Of a stretch of 64,000 bases of DNA, positions 34,351 through 45,987 are shown in pieces. The DNA is from Guillardia theta CCMP2712 (lineage: Eukaryota > Cryptophyceae > Pyrenomonadales > Geminigeraceae): contig NW_005434579.1 in assembly GCF_000315625.1 (NCBI RefSeq), positions 194,072 through 258,071 on the forward strand, in the 5' to 3' direction. The position numbers and the translations under genes were made by a program. The notes under the pieces were generated by a model. The model had not been told where the DNA came from, searched no databases, and saw nothing but the letters and a program-made list of their open reading frames with translations. Within the stretch, counting starts at the first letter, position 1, and the number at the start of each line of letters is the position of its first letter.

Positions 34351-35339
34351 CAGGGTCTCCACTTATAGCTCCAGTGCTTGGGCCACTCCTTGCAGGGATC
34401 GCCAGGCAGCCTCGTGGAGCAATCTGTAGGTCCGAGGAGTTGCTGGGCTTGAGAGGCCTTCTTTCCCAATTTGTCCCGCAAGAAGGAAAAGAACTTGTCC
34501 TTGTAGTTTTTGCTGTAGAACTGCCTCTTGTTGCGGATCGACACTCCAGACTCCTCGCTCAGCTTCAGCACCTGCAGGAACAGTCTCTGCGTCTCTTCAA
34601 AGGTTGCAAACTCCCTTGCGTCCAGCTTGGATGCTCGGCGGCCCGAGGGCGGGGGCCCTCTCCCTCTCCTTTCAGCCTCTCCTTGCTGACCGACAGCGCA
34701 AGCCTTTGCTCCTGCAGAAGGGATCTGTTGCGACTTGCTCTTTTCTGCCGATCTTTTGATTGCACAACGATCTTTGAACATGCTTTGCTCTCCCTGTTGT
34801 TCCTCCAACACATTCTTTGCTGCAGACAACTTGTCTGCCCCACTCAGAAGAGAAGTTTGGTTTGTCTCCAGGTTCGACCTTGACAAGGCATACTTCCGCA
34901 CCAGGCATCTCATGGACCTTTGTAGCCTGTACTTGTTCTTGTAGAAGTTTCGCATCTCGATTTCAACCTTCTCCGCGGACTCGTTGAAATGTCGGCGATA
35001 CCATTCAGAGAATTTTGAATTTTCTACGTTGAGAAACCCATTCAGCTTTGTTGCAGCATCGCTAATCATTCTCTGCAGATATTCGCTGGATGATTTGATG
35101 GAATCGTAGTGGACCCTGTCCTCCTCCACCGCTGGGAGACTATCCCAACTTATTTCAAAGTTGCATATCATCAACTGCTGCCGTTTTCTCGAATGAATCA
35201 GTTCTTTCACTTCATCGAGGGAGCGAATGATCTTCAAGGCATTGGGATGGATGTCAAGGATGATCAGACAAAGTTGAAAATTCACATCATCCTGAACCTT
35301 GATACATCTCTGTCCGATGTGCTGCTCAACCTCGTTCAT
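34332..35339 (-). CDS. unrecognised protein of about 335 residues
   Basis: An open minus-strand frame ends at 34332. The ATG at 35339 directly follows an acceptor-like TTGCAACCCACAG, so it may be either the start or the second codon of an internal exon. The frame continues open upstream only to a GTG. The product is hydrophilic and largely alpha-helical, with Lys/Arg/Glu-rich segments (YKNKYRLQRSMRCLVRKYA and a Ser/Lys linker) and no signal peptide, membrane span or motif I can name. The last about 25 codons run into the edge of the GC-rich island, so the true C-terminus may be earlier through splicing. Confidence 0.5.
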   Translation of the reverse strand: MNEVEQHIGQRCIKVQDDVNFQLCLIILDIHPNALKIIRSLDEVKELIHSRKRQQLMICNFEISWDSLPAVEEDRVHYDSIKSSSEYLQRMISDAATKLNGFLNVENSKFSEWYRRHFNESAEKVEIEMRNFYKNKYRLQRSMRCLVRKYALSRSNLETNQTSLLSGADKLSAAKNVLEEQQGEQSMFKDRCAIKRSAEKSKSQQIPSAGAKACAVGQQGEAERRGRGPPPSGRRASKLDAREFATFEETQRLFLQVLKLSEESGVSIRNKRQFYSKNYKDKFFSFLRDKLGKKASQAQQLLGPTDCSTRLPGDPCKEWPKHWSYKWRPCQSSVP

Positions 35340-35970
35340 ACCTGTGGGTTGCAAATCAACTATGGCACAGACATGTAACACTTGAAGGGTTCAGAGATAT
35401 TTGAGAGACATCGTATCATGGAGTGAATCATGGATGAAATCGCCTAATTCGTCTCGAACACTTGTTGCAGACTTCGAAAACCTCAGTCTGACCTAACACA
35501 TCAATGTGACGTGAGCCATACTAGAGACGATCGATCTCCTGTGACTCATGGGAAGTTGTTTTGAATCATTCTAAACATCGCAAAAGTACATCTCATCTTC
35601 ATCGTCACCTTTCTTGCGAACTGCCTCCTATTCCTGCCCCGTCTTACCTTGGTTGCTACCAAGATCCGGGACCCCACCCCTCCTTGACCCTGCAATTTTC
35701 AGGGACACCGTAGGGTTCTTCTTTTTGTAGCTAAGAATATGAGGCAGAGGAGGGTAGGGTACCCTAAAAGTGTGGGGTATGGGGGTACTTGAGCTAAGAA
35801 ATTCAATATTTAAAAGGGGGTGGAAGAGTATATCAAAAGGGGTTATGAATGCAAATATTGAAGACTATAGGGTGGGGTAGTAATGGAGGGTGGGGGGTTG
35901 ATTTCATATTGGCGGGGGAAAGGGAATAAAAAGGAAGAGAGGGAAGGGACAGGGAGGAGAGCAAGTGACC
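35340..35970. other. intergenic with G-rich/C-rich patch
   Basis: 35640-35900 has ACCCC and GGGGTA words as in the C-rich islands, here mostly with the G strand on plus. 35920-35965 is a purine tract immediately before the next start codon. Confidence 0.4.
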
Positions 35971-37283
35971 ATGCGGCAAGAGGAAATGCTGGGGTTTGCC
36001 GACGTTTCCAATGGCAGAAGCTACAATGAATCTCTCCTGGATGGAGTCGGTGCTGGGACAGACCTGATGAGGACCAGCATCCAGCCTGCTTCATTCCTCT
36101 CGAACCAGGAAGTCGGGCCTGCTGTCTTGCAACTCCAAGTCCAACTCGAAGAGCAGCGGATAAATTTGCAGCGTTCGAACATGTTTGCCCAGCTGTACGA
36201 CATAAAGAGAGCATTGTTACAGGTGGACTTGAACGAGATGCCTGATGACGAGTTCGAGGAAAAATACAATGAGATGCAAAAGCTCCTTGCACAACTCGAA
36301 GCTCTGTCGAGGGATCCAGCTTCTGTAAGGGAAGAAAAGAATAAGATTATTCAGTCCTTCAAAAATCATTGTGACGATGTGGAATATCGTCGTCGACATG
36401 GGCTTCGTGTAACGCCGTCGAGCTCGAGGATTTCTTCTCGGTTTTCACCTTCGGGCTCAGTGTCAACAACCTTGACTCCCCCTCGCAACTCGCTCAGTGC
36501 AAGCAAGCAGTCCGAGAGAAGCTCGAGCATCCGACTGGACGATGCTTTCCGCGCCGCAGCTTCAGATGCTTCAACAAACCAGCAGCAGTCAGCTTGCAAG
36601 AGCAAGACGGCAAGAGTTGGACCAGTTGCCGGAACCCAGTCGAGCCCTGCCAGGAGCGATGTGATGAGGCACGAGGATGGGAATGGCGATCAGACTCAGA
36701 GCACTGGCAGCTCAAGAGGACTGAGCGGCTCCGATGGTTTGCTATCAGATCAAGTCGGATCCTCGCAATGTCAGATACCCGACAGCTCGGTGGCGGCTAG
36801 CGTTGAGGAGGAGGTTGTAGCCGTCGGGTACGAGGAGGAGTACTCCCCACCTAAGACGAGGGATTCGAACAAACGGGTACGCTGGCCCAAAGAGGCCATG
36901 ATTTCTCGCAAGGATTCCAAGCTCGACAAATCCTTTCCTCCGAGGTTGACGATCAGAGAGTGAGTGAGATTCCTCTTGTCTTGTTACTGAAGGTACATGT
37001 CAGGCAACTCACCAATGAGCGATTGATCGCATCGTTCGTATTTTATCACCAGAACAAGCACCTGTCATTTCCAAAGAAGACTGAGAAAGAGCAAATTGAT
37101 CAATTCCACTCGTGGTCCAGGTACATCCAGACAGAAAAACTGTCCAGTGTCAAACGCGTCAGTCCTCATGAGATGATGGGCAACATGCATTTCCACAACA
37201 AGATGGCAGCTTGCTACAAATACCCGGAGCTGTCGTCTCTCGTGGAAGTATCAAGGCCCGACGTCCCCCTGCAACTTAGTTGA
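35971..37283 (+). CDS. coiled-coil/disordered protein with PP1-docking-like motif, 2 exons
   Basis: Exons 35971..36959 and 37004..37283 join across a 44-nt intron (GA|GTGAGT ... GTCAG|G), giving 422 residues. Residues about 55-140 are helical and coiled-coil-like (QLQVQLEEQRINLQ, EKYNEMQKLLAQLEAL). Residues 150-290 are Ser-rich and disordered. NKRVRW at about residue 308 fits the RVxF/W docking motif of protein phosphatase 1. A conserved-looking C-terminal part after the intron includes HSWSRYIQTEKL. Without the intron the first exon would stop one codon later, so spliced and unspliced forms differ by about 93 residues. Function unknown. A PP1 regulatory role is inference from a short motif. 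Confidence 0.72.
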
Positions 37284-37540
37284 GTGACTCGCCGACCGTC
37301 ATCGTATGCGCGCTCGAGGCTCGAAGATTTGATCGTGACTGGAGCGACTTGGGACTGGCGAGCAGTTAACACATGGAAAACTCCATCATGAGATCTGCAT
37401 CAAAAGCTTGTCAGTGTTGTGTGTTTTGTTTGTGACCAATCATAATATCGTAAGTCATCATAATTGTAATTTCATTGAATACGGTGGCGGCGTTCCCGCC
37501 ATCATAATTACAACCGTGACATGACGGTGCTCGTTCCAGT
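37284..37540. other. intergenic
   Basis: 37420-37510 is AT-balanced with an imperfect inverted repeat (CATAATATCG ... ATCATAATT). No gene seen. Confidence 0.3.
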
Positions 37541-38200
37541 TGATTATCCGAGGGTGTCAATGGGTCGAGCGCCTTCCTGTAGGTTGACATCGCAAGTTCA
37601 TGACTCATGTCACACTGTGACAGTACGGCCCGGTGAGCTCGGAGCCGGCAGTGACTGGGCGAGCGGCCCGGCGGCGGGCCCGGGGAACTCAGTTCGGAAG
37701 CCTCAGGGCCTTCCGCCCTCAGCGCTCAGTCAAAGCGATCCGACATCAACCGTCAGCAAGAGCATGAAACTTGACTCGAAGACAGGACTGCAGAGCCTCG
37801 GAGAAAACCGTCACTGAACACTTATTGCCAAATGGGCGGTGCGGATGTTGACTCGCCCGGTGACCGTCCGACTCCCGGAGTCCGGCGGGACTCCGGCCGC
37901 CCGGCCCGGTGACCCGGTTCCCTGCCGCTCGGCGAACTAGTCCAGGCTGAGTGACTCGGCCGAAACTTCTTTACTCAAAGTTAAGTTAAAAATCAGTACG
38001 AGGACACTGAGTCACGGTGGTTGGAGGCCTACTGCGGCCCGCCACTGGTCGCACTGAGGCTAGAGCCGGGCTGAGCCTCGGAGTCCGGTCGACTCTCGCC
38101 GGGAGTCCTGTGGCACACTGGGGGGGGGCGTGACGGTCAGTGACCTTCAAGCGAGTCAAGTTGAGTCAGGGCCGGCGTCCGATGACCGCGGTGATCATAA
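37540..38200. repeat. GC-rich island 5 with motif copy
   Basis: GC-rich words of the island type. An exact TACTCAAAGTTAAGTTAAAA copy at 37973 continues as ATCAGTACGAGGACACTGAG. No gene. Confidence 0.55.
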
Positions 38201-38389
38201 AGCCATGGTTTTCATACTATGACACCCACACTAGTTCAACGAATCAATGATTACTAGTTCGCGCTGTTCATTCATGACTTCAACCTCCGAAGCTCATAAA
38301 ATGTATCACGGTGACAAGCAGCACAACGAAAGGCTGATGATGTCTTGTTAGCGATGAAGCAAGTGTTTAGCTATCATATCAATCAACTA

Positions 38390-41300
38390 TCATACACGCT
38401 GCAAGGATTGAGTTGGTCGCCTTACAGCTCTACCTCGGATTCCAACGCCCTGCAGGCACCAGTCAGAGCCAACAACAACAAGAGCAGCCAGCAATATGAG
38501 CCATCTGACTCGCTCGTACCAGGGTATGAAGTATCGCCTCTCCTCGTCGTAGATGTAGCAGAAGGCGTCCCCTGGCCTCGAGCACTCGTCCGTGAAGCTG
38601 CAGATCCAGACCTCCATCTTGTTCGGGACCAGGTACCTGCCCAGCCCGCCGGTCCTGAAGGTTGTGTTCCTGACTGCTAGCGACTGGATGATCTCTCTCC
38701 ACGACTGCCGCAGCTGGCAGGAGCTGTACTCCGCCTTGACGAACCAGTACCCCGCCAGCGACCCGCGCGTGATGTTGGCGCGCCACGACATGGCGAACCC
38801 TTGGTACACAACGCTGGAGTCTGACTGAAAGACGATCTCAAGGGCGGGGTAGGAGGAGGTGAAGGTCAGGGCCCCGGAAGGTTGAAGCCCCGTCAGCCTC
38901 GCTAGCTCGACCTTGCCGATGCACTCGAGCGACGAGCTGGCAACGAAGACGCACTGGTTGATGGTAACGAAGTCGTAACCGTCCTCGAGGTGGAAGGAGG
39001 TGAAGTTGATGGAGATGCTGCTGGCGTTGGCTGGCCGGATGATCCACCGGCAGTCGCTCTCATCTTCATACACGCCTGACGGCGTTGACCCGTCCGTTAA
39101 CAAGCCGTTGGCGACATCGAACAGCTGACACCGGCACTTGCCCGCGCATGGGGTGATTGCGGGACTGCAGATGCTGTCCTGGAACTCCCCGCATGGCGAT
39201 GCGTGCTCGCCCTTGGGGCACACAGGGACGGAGCAGCGCTGGCAAGAGGAGCCGGAGATGAAGTGGTTGGGGGCGCACGTGAGGCGCTTGAGGAGGACTC
39301 GGGTAGTCGTGCAGCTCTCTCCTAGCGCTAGAGCATACAGCTCGGCATCTGTGCGGATTGACTTGACAAGGCCAGCATGACGAACAACTTGGCCTACTGA
39401 GGAAGGGACGTTGGAAGTAGCGTACACAGAGCTGTCGGAGACGACAAGGTAGTCCAGGCCCCACGGGAAGCTTGTGATCACCTGGACGCTCTCCGAGTCG
39501 TTGGGGGCCACCTCCCACCCTGCTGGAACCTGAATCATTCCGCACCTCAACCTTTTGTTCGCATCCACTGCTGCAGTGCCCTGGTAGGCGTCCCAAGGGT
39601 CCATGTGGTCTTCTGTCAGGACAGCGAACTGGTTTCCTTGAGCTGACGTGACTGTAGACATCCAGCCGCACTGGTACTGCATGCTGCTGACGTCATCCAG
39701 GCACGGGGAGGTAAGGTTGCACAGAACAGATGCAGCAACGAGATCGTTTCTAGCAAGCAAACTGTCGGGTGCCTCGCACGAGTAACAGCGGCTTCTTGAC
39801 TTGTAATACCCCGGCTGACAACGCCATGCGCACTCCTCTCTAGCCCGCTCATGCTCCAGGTAGTAGGCGAAGTTGGGCCTGACCCGACACGGCACACAGT
39901 TTTCTCCTTCACGGTAGTGACCGGTTGAGCAGCGCCATTGACACTCGGTCTGATTTCCCTCCTGCAAGGAGACATAGACAGCGAGGTCTGGCTTCTTGAA
40001 CCGCGGGCTGCAGGCAACGCAGCTATCGTAGGACTTGTAGAAGCCGGCGGCGCAAACCCAGGAACACCCAGCTGAGCTGGAGGAGGGGACAGCGTTGGCA
40101 GGAACAGCAGCAGAGCATGGGAGACAGGCCTTATCCCCGCTTCCTTGATAGCCCGAGTCACAGCTGACTTTAACTAGGAGGGTCCTCAGCGACGTGACGT
40201 TGTTCATGCATGCTGATGTGAGGGTGGCAAGCCTGCCCCCGAAGTCAACGAACCCATCCTGCCTGTAGAAGTAGAACCCTGCTCCGTCTGACCGCTTCGA
40301 GATGGACGCGTGTGAAAACTGAACCGTCAAACTGCTTTCACCGTAGTTCTCGCTGAATCGTATCCTGATGGGGTAGTAGGTGTAGGCGTCAAGGTTGATG
40401 GAGCCGCTCCTCTCCTGGGATGAATGTATTCCCCCGTTGCTCACCACCAGGATCTCACTGCCGCCAACGGTGATCCAAAGATTGCTCTCGTCGTCACTAG
40501 TGGTATAGAACGTGAAGCTTCCCAAGTACTGTTGGGTGTAGAAGAAGCCTTGGTACTCCACCGCAAAGGTGTCGCCCGTCGTCCACAAGTCGTAGATGTT
40601 GATAGATATCCCAGTGCTAGCCACAACACCAGAGTAGACCGAATATCCGTTGGTCCAGTGCCTGTACTTCAATCCTGAAGAATTTTGAGCGACAGGATCC
40701 GAGGTGATCATAGCGGTGGGGTATGCGACGCCAGTACCAAGGATCATCCCCGTAGCCCCCCAAGGGTACGAGGCTGCTACTCTTATAGCATCCTGATCGG
40801 CTGGCGCTATGGTCCAACCTGCTGGGAAGACCTGATAGGTCCACCCGTCGCGCTCGCAAGAAACTTTCAAGTCCTCGGGGTCAATGTTGTCTAGCGTGCT
40901 GTAAAATTTGCCGTTGTATGCCACCACTCTAGGCCCTGCTTCCCCGCAGCCTTCGCCTCCTCCATCCCCCGAGCACAAGCGCCATGAGCAAGAGCCTGGC
41001 TGATCGACGAGGCCGTTGGAGATGAACGAGGCTTGAGGTGGGAGGCTGTTGGTACACGGCAAGCAGGTCAACAGGCTTGAGCTGCGGTAGTACCCGATGC
41101 CGCACTCCCAAGGGCACTGACTGCTGCCGAAGTCCTTGACGTCAGAGGCCAGGGAGTAGTGAGCATTGGGAGGGATGGGGTTGGAGCAGGAGATGCAGGA
41201 AGCTCCATCGAGGTAGAACCCTGCGGAGCAGAAGAGAGAGACAAGTAGAATACCACTGCACGAGTCTCTCGCCCGGTACATCCCATCGTACTCGATCAGT

Positions 41301-44300
41301 GAACCGCTGCTCTGCATGTAGGGGTTGTTGCAGCAGTAGCAGTTCATCGAGTACCAGTACGACCCGTCGCCTACCTGCATGTAGCACGTGCCCCAGCGCT
41401 GAGAGGAGATCACTGTCTGACTGTCAACCGTGTTAGGAGCGATGGTCCAGCCGTCAGGAAGAGCTCGGAGGTAGCTTGGGAAAGAGCAAGTTTGTAGGTC
41501 GTCAGGGCGAGAGCCTTCAAGTGAAGCATAGAAGCGTCTGCCGTATTCGAAAGGCTCGCAGAAACTTTGACCTTTGCCGTCAGACCTGAGCCTGACCTGA
41601 AGGAAGTAGCCGAAGTCGCACGCCCACTCGCAGCCCGACTTGCTCGTCGCTACCCAGTGAGACCTCGCCGGCTTGTCCCCGCACGGCTGGCAGCCTCTGC
41701 CCTCCTGGTAGTACCATCCTCCCGAGCACTCCCACCCGCAGATCGCCGCCGACCCGTTGCTGCTCCCATGCCCGTACTCCACGTACTCCGCGTGCGCCGG
41801 CGCCGCCTTGCACGCCTCGCAGGTCTCGCCCTGCCGCCTGTAGCCTGGCACGCACTCCCAGGGACAGTCAGGGTCTGTGAAGCGGCTGGGGTCAAGCTGG
41901 ACAGAGTACACGGCGTGAGGGGGGAGGGGGTTGGAGCATGTGGAGCACGTGGAGTTGTTGAGAAGGTAGTAGCCCGCGGCGCAGTACTCCGAGACAAGCA
42001 TGATGGAGCCGCACGAGTCCGTCGAGCGATACATGCCGTCGTACGAGACGATCGATGAGCTGCAGCACTGGTACGGGTATGTGTTCCCCCCGCATGATGC
42101 CGTGTACCACCTCGTGCCATCCGCCAGCGTCATGGTGCAGGAGTCCCACTGGTAGAGCCATACCGCGAGCTGACTGTCTTGGACGTTGGGAGCGATCCTC
42201 CAGCCTGCCGGGACCGAGCGAAACTTGTTGTCATAGTTGCAAGAGTATCCATAGTAGTAGTAGGGGTACAGATTACTTGGTGGAGGAGGCAGTTCAGGAG
42301 GAGAGCCGTCGAGAGGAGCGTAGTAGCGGCCGTTGACCTCCACCGCCTCGCATCGCGTCTGATCCTTGAGGAAGTAGCCGAAGTCGCACGCCCACTCGCA
42401 GCCCGACTTGCTCGTCGCTACCCAGTGAGACCTCGCCGGCTTGTCCCCGCACGGCTGGCAGCCTCTGCCCTCCTGGTAGTACCATCCTCCCGAGCACTCC
42501 CACCCGCAGATCGCCGCCGACCCGTTGCTGCTCCCATGCCCGTACTCCACGTACTCCGCGTGCGCCGGCGCCGCCTTGCACGCCTCGCAGGTCTCGCCCT
42601 GCCGCCTGTAGCCTGGCACGCACTCCCAGGGACAGTCAGGGTCTGTGAAGCGGCTGCGGTCAAGCTGGACAGAGTACACGGCGTGAGGGGGGATGGGGTT
42701 TGAGCAACGTACACAACTTGCGTTTTGAGCGTTCAGGTTTCGATCTGTAAGGTCCTGCATTCTCAGATCTGAGGAGATGTTCTCATAGCCTGACGAGTTC
42801 AGGGTCATATTGTCATCAGCCAAGAAGGTTGAAGTGAAAGACTCTGAGAGGTAGTAGCCCGCGGCGCAGTACTCCGAGACAAGCATGATGGAGCCGCACG
42901 AGTCCGTCGAGCGATACATGCCGTCGTACGAGACGATCGATGAGCTGCAGCACTGGTACGGGTATGTGTTCCCCCCGCATGATGCCGTGTACCACCTCGT
43001 GCCATCCGCCAGCGTCATGGTGCAGGAGTCCCACTGGTAGAGCCATACCGCAAGCTGACTGTCTTGGACGTTGGGAGCGATCCTCCAGCCTGCCGGGACC
43101 GAGCGAAACTTGTTGTTGTAACAGCCATTGATATACCACCAATAGAACATCGGATCCAAATAAGGAATCAGGTTTTGTTTGTAAGGAGGAGAGCCGTCGA
43201 GAGGAGCGTAGTAGCGGCCGTTGACCTCCACCGCCTCGCATCGCGTCTGATCCTTGAGGAAGTAGCCGAAGTCGCACGCCCACTCGCAGCCCGACTTGCT
43301 CGTCGCTACCCAGTGAGACCTCGCCGGCTTGTCCCCGCACGGCTGGCAGCCTCTGCCCTCCTGGTAGTACCATCCTCCCGAGCACTCCCACCCGCAGATC
43401 GCCGCCGACCCGTTGCTGCTCCCATGCCCGTACTCCACGTACTCCGCGTGCGCCGGCGCCGCCTTGCACGCCTCGCAGGTCTCGCCCTGCCGCCTGTAGC
43501 CTGGCACGCACTCCCAGGGACAGTCAGGGTCTGTGAAGCGGCTGGGGTCAAGCTGGACAGAGTACACGGCGTGAGGGGGGAGGGGGTTGGAGCATGTGGA
43601 GCACGTGGAGTTGTTGAGAAGGTAGTAGCCCGCGGCGCAGTACTCCGAGACAAGCATGATGGAGCCGCACGAGTCAATCGAGCGATACATGCCGTCGTAC
43701 GAGACGATCGATGAGCTGCAGCACTGGTACGGGTATGTGTTCCCCCCGCATGATGCCGTGTACCACCTCGTGCCATCCGCCAGCGTCATGGTGCAGGAGT
43801 CCCACTGGTAGAGCCATACCGCAAGCTGACTGTCTTGGACGTTGGGAGCGATCCTCCAGCCTGCCGGGACCGAGCGGAACTTGTTGTCATAGCTGCAAGA
43901 CCAGTACCAGTAGTAGTAGTAGGGATACTCGTTGAGAGATTGGTATGGATATAGAGGATTGTAAGGCGGGGAGCCGTCGAGAGGAGCGTAGTAGCGGCCG
44001 TTGACCTCCACCGCCTCGCATCGCGTCTGATCCTTGAGGAAGTAGCCGAAGTCGCACGCCCACTCGCAGCCCGACTTGCTCGTCGCTACCCAGTGAGACC
44101 TCGCCGGCTTGTCCCCGCACGGCTGGCAGCCTCTGCCCTCCTGGTAGTACCATCCTCCCGAGCACTCCCACAGACAGTCGTATCTCAGATCGTTTCTGCT
44201 TGTCATCATTGCGTACTGTCCGTGGACAGGTAGCTGGGAAGCAGCACAGGGAACGCAGCTCCCTCCCGCCTTCATGAAACCAGCTTCGCACCTGTAACCA

Positions 44301-45949
44301 CAGGTCGAGAGGAGGTTGTCCTTGTCGTCATAGACTGCTGCGTACTTGGCGTTTGCTGGGAGGGTGTTTGAGCAGGGGACGCAGTTGGAGTTTTCCCTGA
44401 AATATCCAGCAGCACACTCAGTCGACACCAGGAGGATGGACTCAGAACAGTCTGTAGTTCGCCACATGTTGTTGTATGTCTCCAGTGAGCCAGTACAACA
44501 TTGTTCAGGACTTGACGAATAAGAACATTCCGCTGTATTCCACCTCGTGTGATCCGAGAAAACCAGCCTGCATGATCCCCACGAGTAGAGCCAAGTCACT
44601 TGCTGGCTGTCTGTTGTATCAGGAGCGATGGTCCAGCCGTCAGGGATTGGGAGGAAAGGATTGTTCATACACATGATTCGATCTTCAGGCCCCCGACCGT
44701 TCAATGTTGTGTAGTATCGCCCACCATAGTTGATGCCGACGCATCTTCCGTCCTTTTCGAGAAAACCGAAGCGGCACTCCCACGAGCACGTCAGAGCTCC
44801 GCTCCCGTCCGTCAGGAAGTAGGCGAACTCGGGTAAGACCACGTTGCAGGGTCTGCAGGAGCCCTCGCTCAAGGTGAACCCAGCTCGACACGACCATTCG
44901 CAGCTCACCCCATCCTTTTCCATGTACACCGAATGGTCGGGAGCGCCTGAGCAAGGGAGGCAAGAGGAAGAGTCGGAGTTGGGGTAGAAACCTCCATCGC
45001 ACTGCCACCTGCAGTTGTTCTTGAAGGCGGGAGAGCCGCTGCTGGAGTAGTGAGAGTGCTCGGGCTTGTAACTGGTGCAGGCGACGCACTGTGACATGTT
45101 GGACGCTCGGTAATAACCGACGAGACACTCTTCTCGTACCAGCAAGACAGTTCCACAGCTGTCTTGCGACAGGTACATGTCGTGATATGTCAGCAGCTGA
45201 GACGAACAGCATTGACCTCCAAACGCCGTCCACCACCCGCTCCCGTCTGCAAGCACAACTTGATTCGAGCCCCAAGGGTATCGAGCTGCTACTGTCACGC
45301 TGTCCTGGTCGTTGGGAGCAATCATCCAACCGTCGGGAAGACTTCGGAACGACTCTCTCCGACACACCGACGTGTCGTGAGGGCTCCTGCCTTCCAAGCT
45401 TGCGTAGCGCTGACCGTTCAAGGTGACAGACACGTCCTCGCAGTAGTTGTTGTTGATCATCCTGAACCCGAAGTCGCACGCCCACGCGCAGTCGGTCCCC
45501 TCCCAGTGAGCATGAACAGGCAAGAGTGAGGACGCGCAGGGTTTGCAGCTCCGTTCTTCCACATCCTCCTGATAACCTGCCGCACAACTCCAAGGACAGC
45601 TGTCTGGTTTCCCATGCACGCCAGCCCCGACATACTCGCTTGCGAGCGGCTTACCCGTGCACTGGGCGCACATGAAGCCCGCCAAGTAGTGACCAGTCTT
45701 GCAACTCCAGCCGCAGCTCTGGATGGCGTGAGGGTCAGGAGACAGCAGGTACTCTGCTCCGGCTGGGATCGAGTTGGTGCAAGGGACGCACTCGGAGTTG
45801 TTGGAGGTCGTCGCTCCTACCGGGAGCTCCCGCATGTATCCTGCCCCACACACAGACGACATGAGGAGCAGCCGACCCTGGCAGTCAGTCGACCGATAGT
45901 ACTTGCCGTCCATGATGTCCAGGTAGTAGCTGCCGTAGTACGAGCCGGG

Positions 45950-45987
<38 letters not shown>

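Noticed and set aside
41567-43714. Several Arg/Ala-rich open frames on both strands
   Set aside because: They are out-of-frame shadows of the near-identical repeats of the giant gene and recur with its repeat period.
41603-44170. Repeats with variable spacers, considered as an array of CRISPR type
   Set aside because: Units are hundreds of bases long, lie in a coding frame and encode a Cys-rich protein in a eukaryotic gene.
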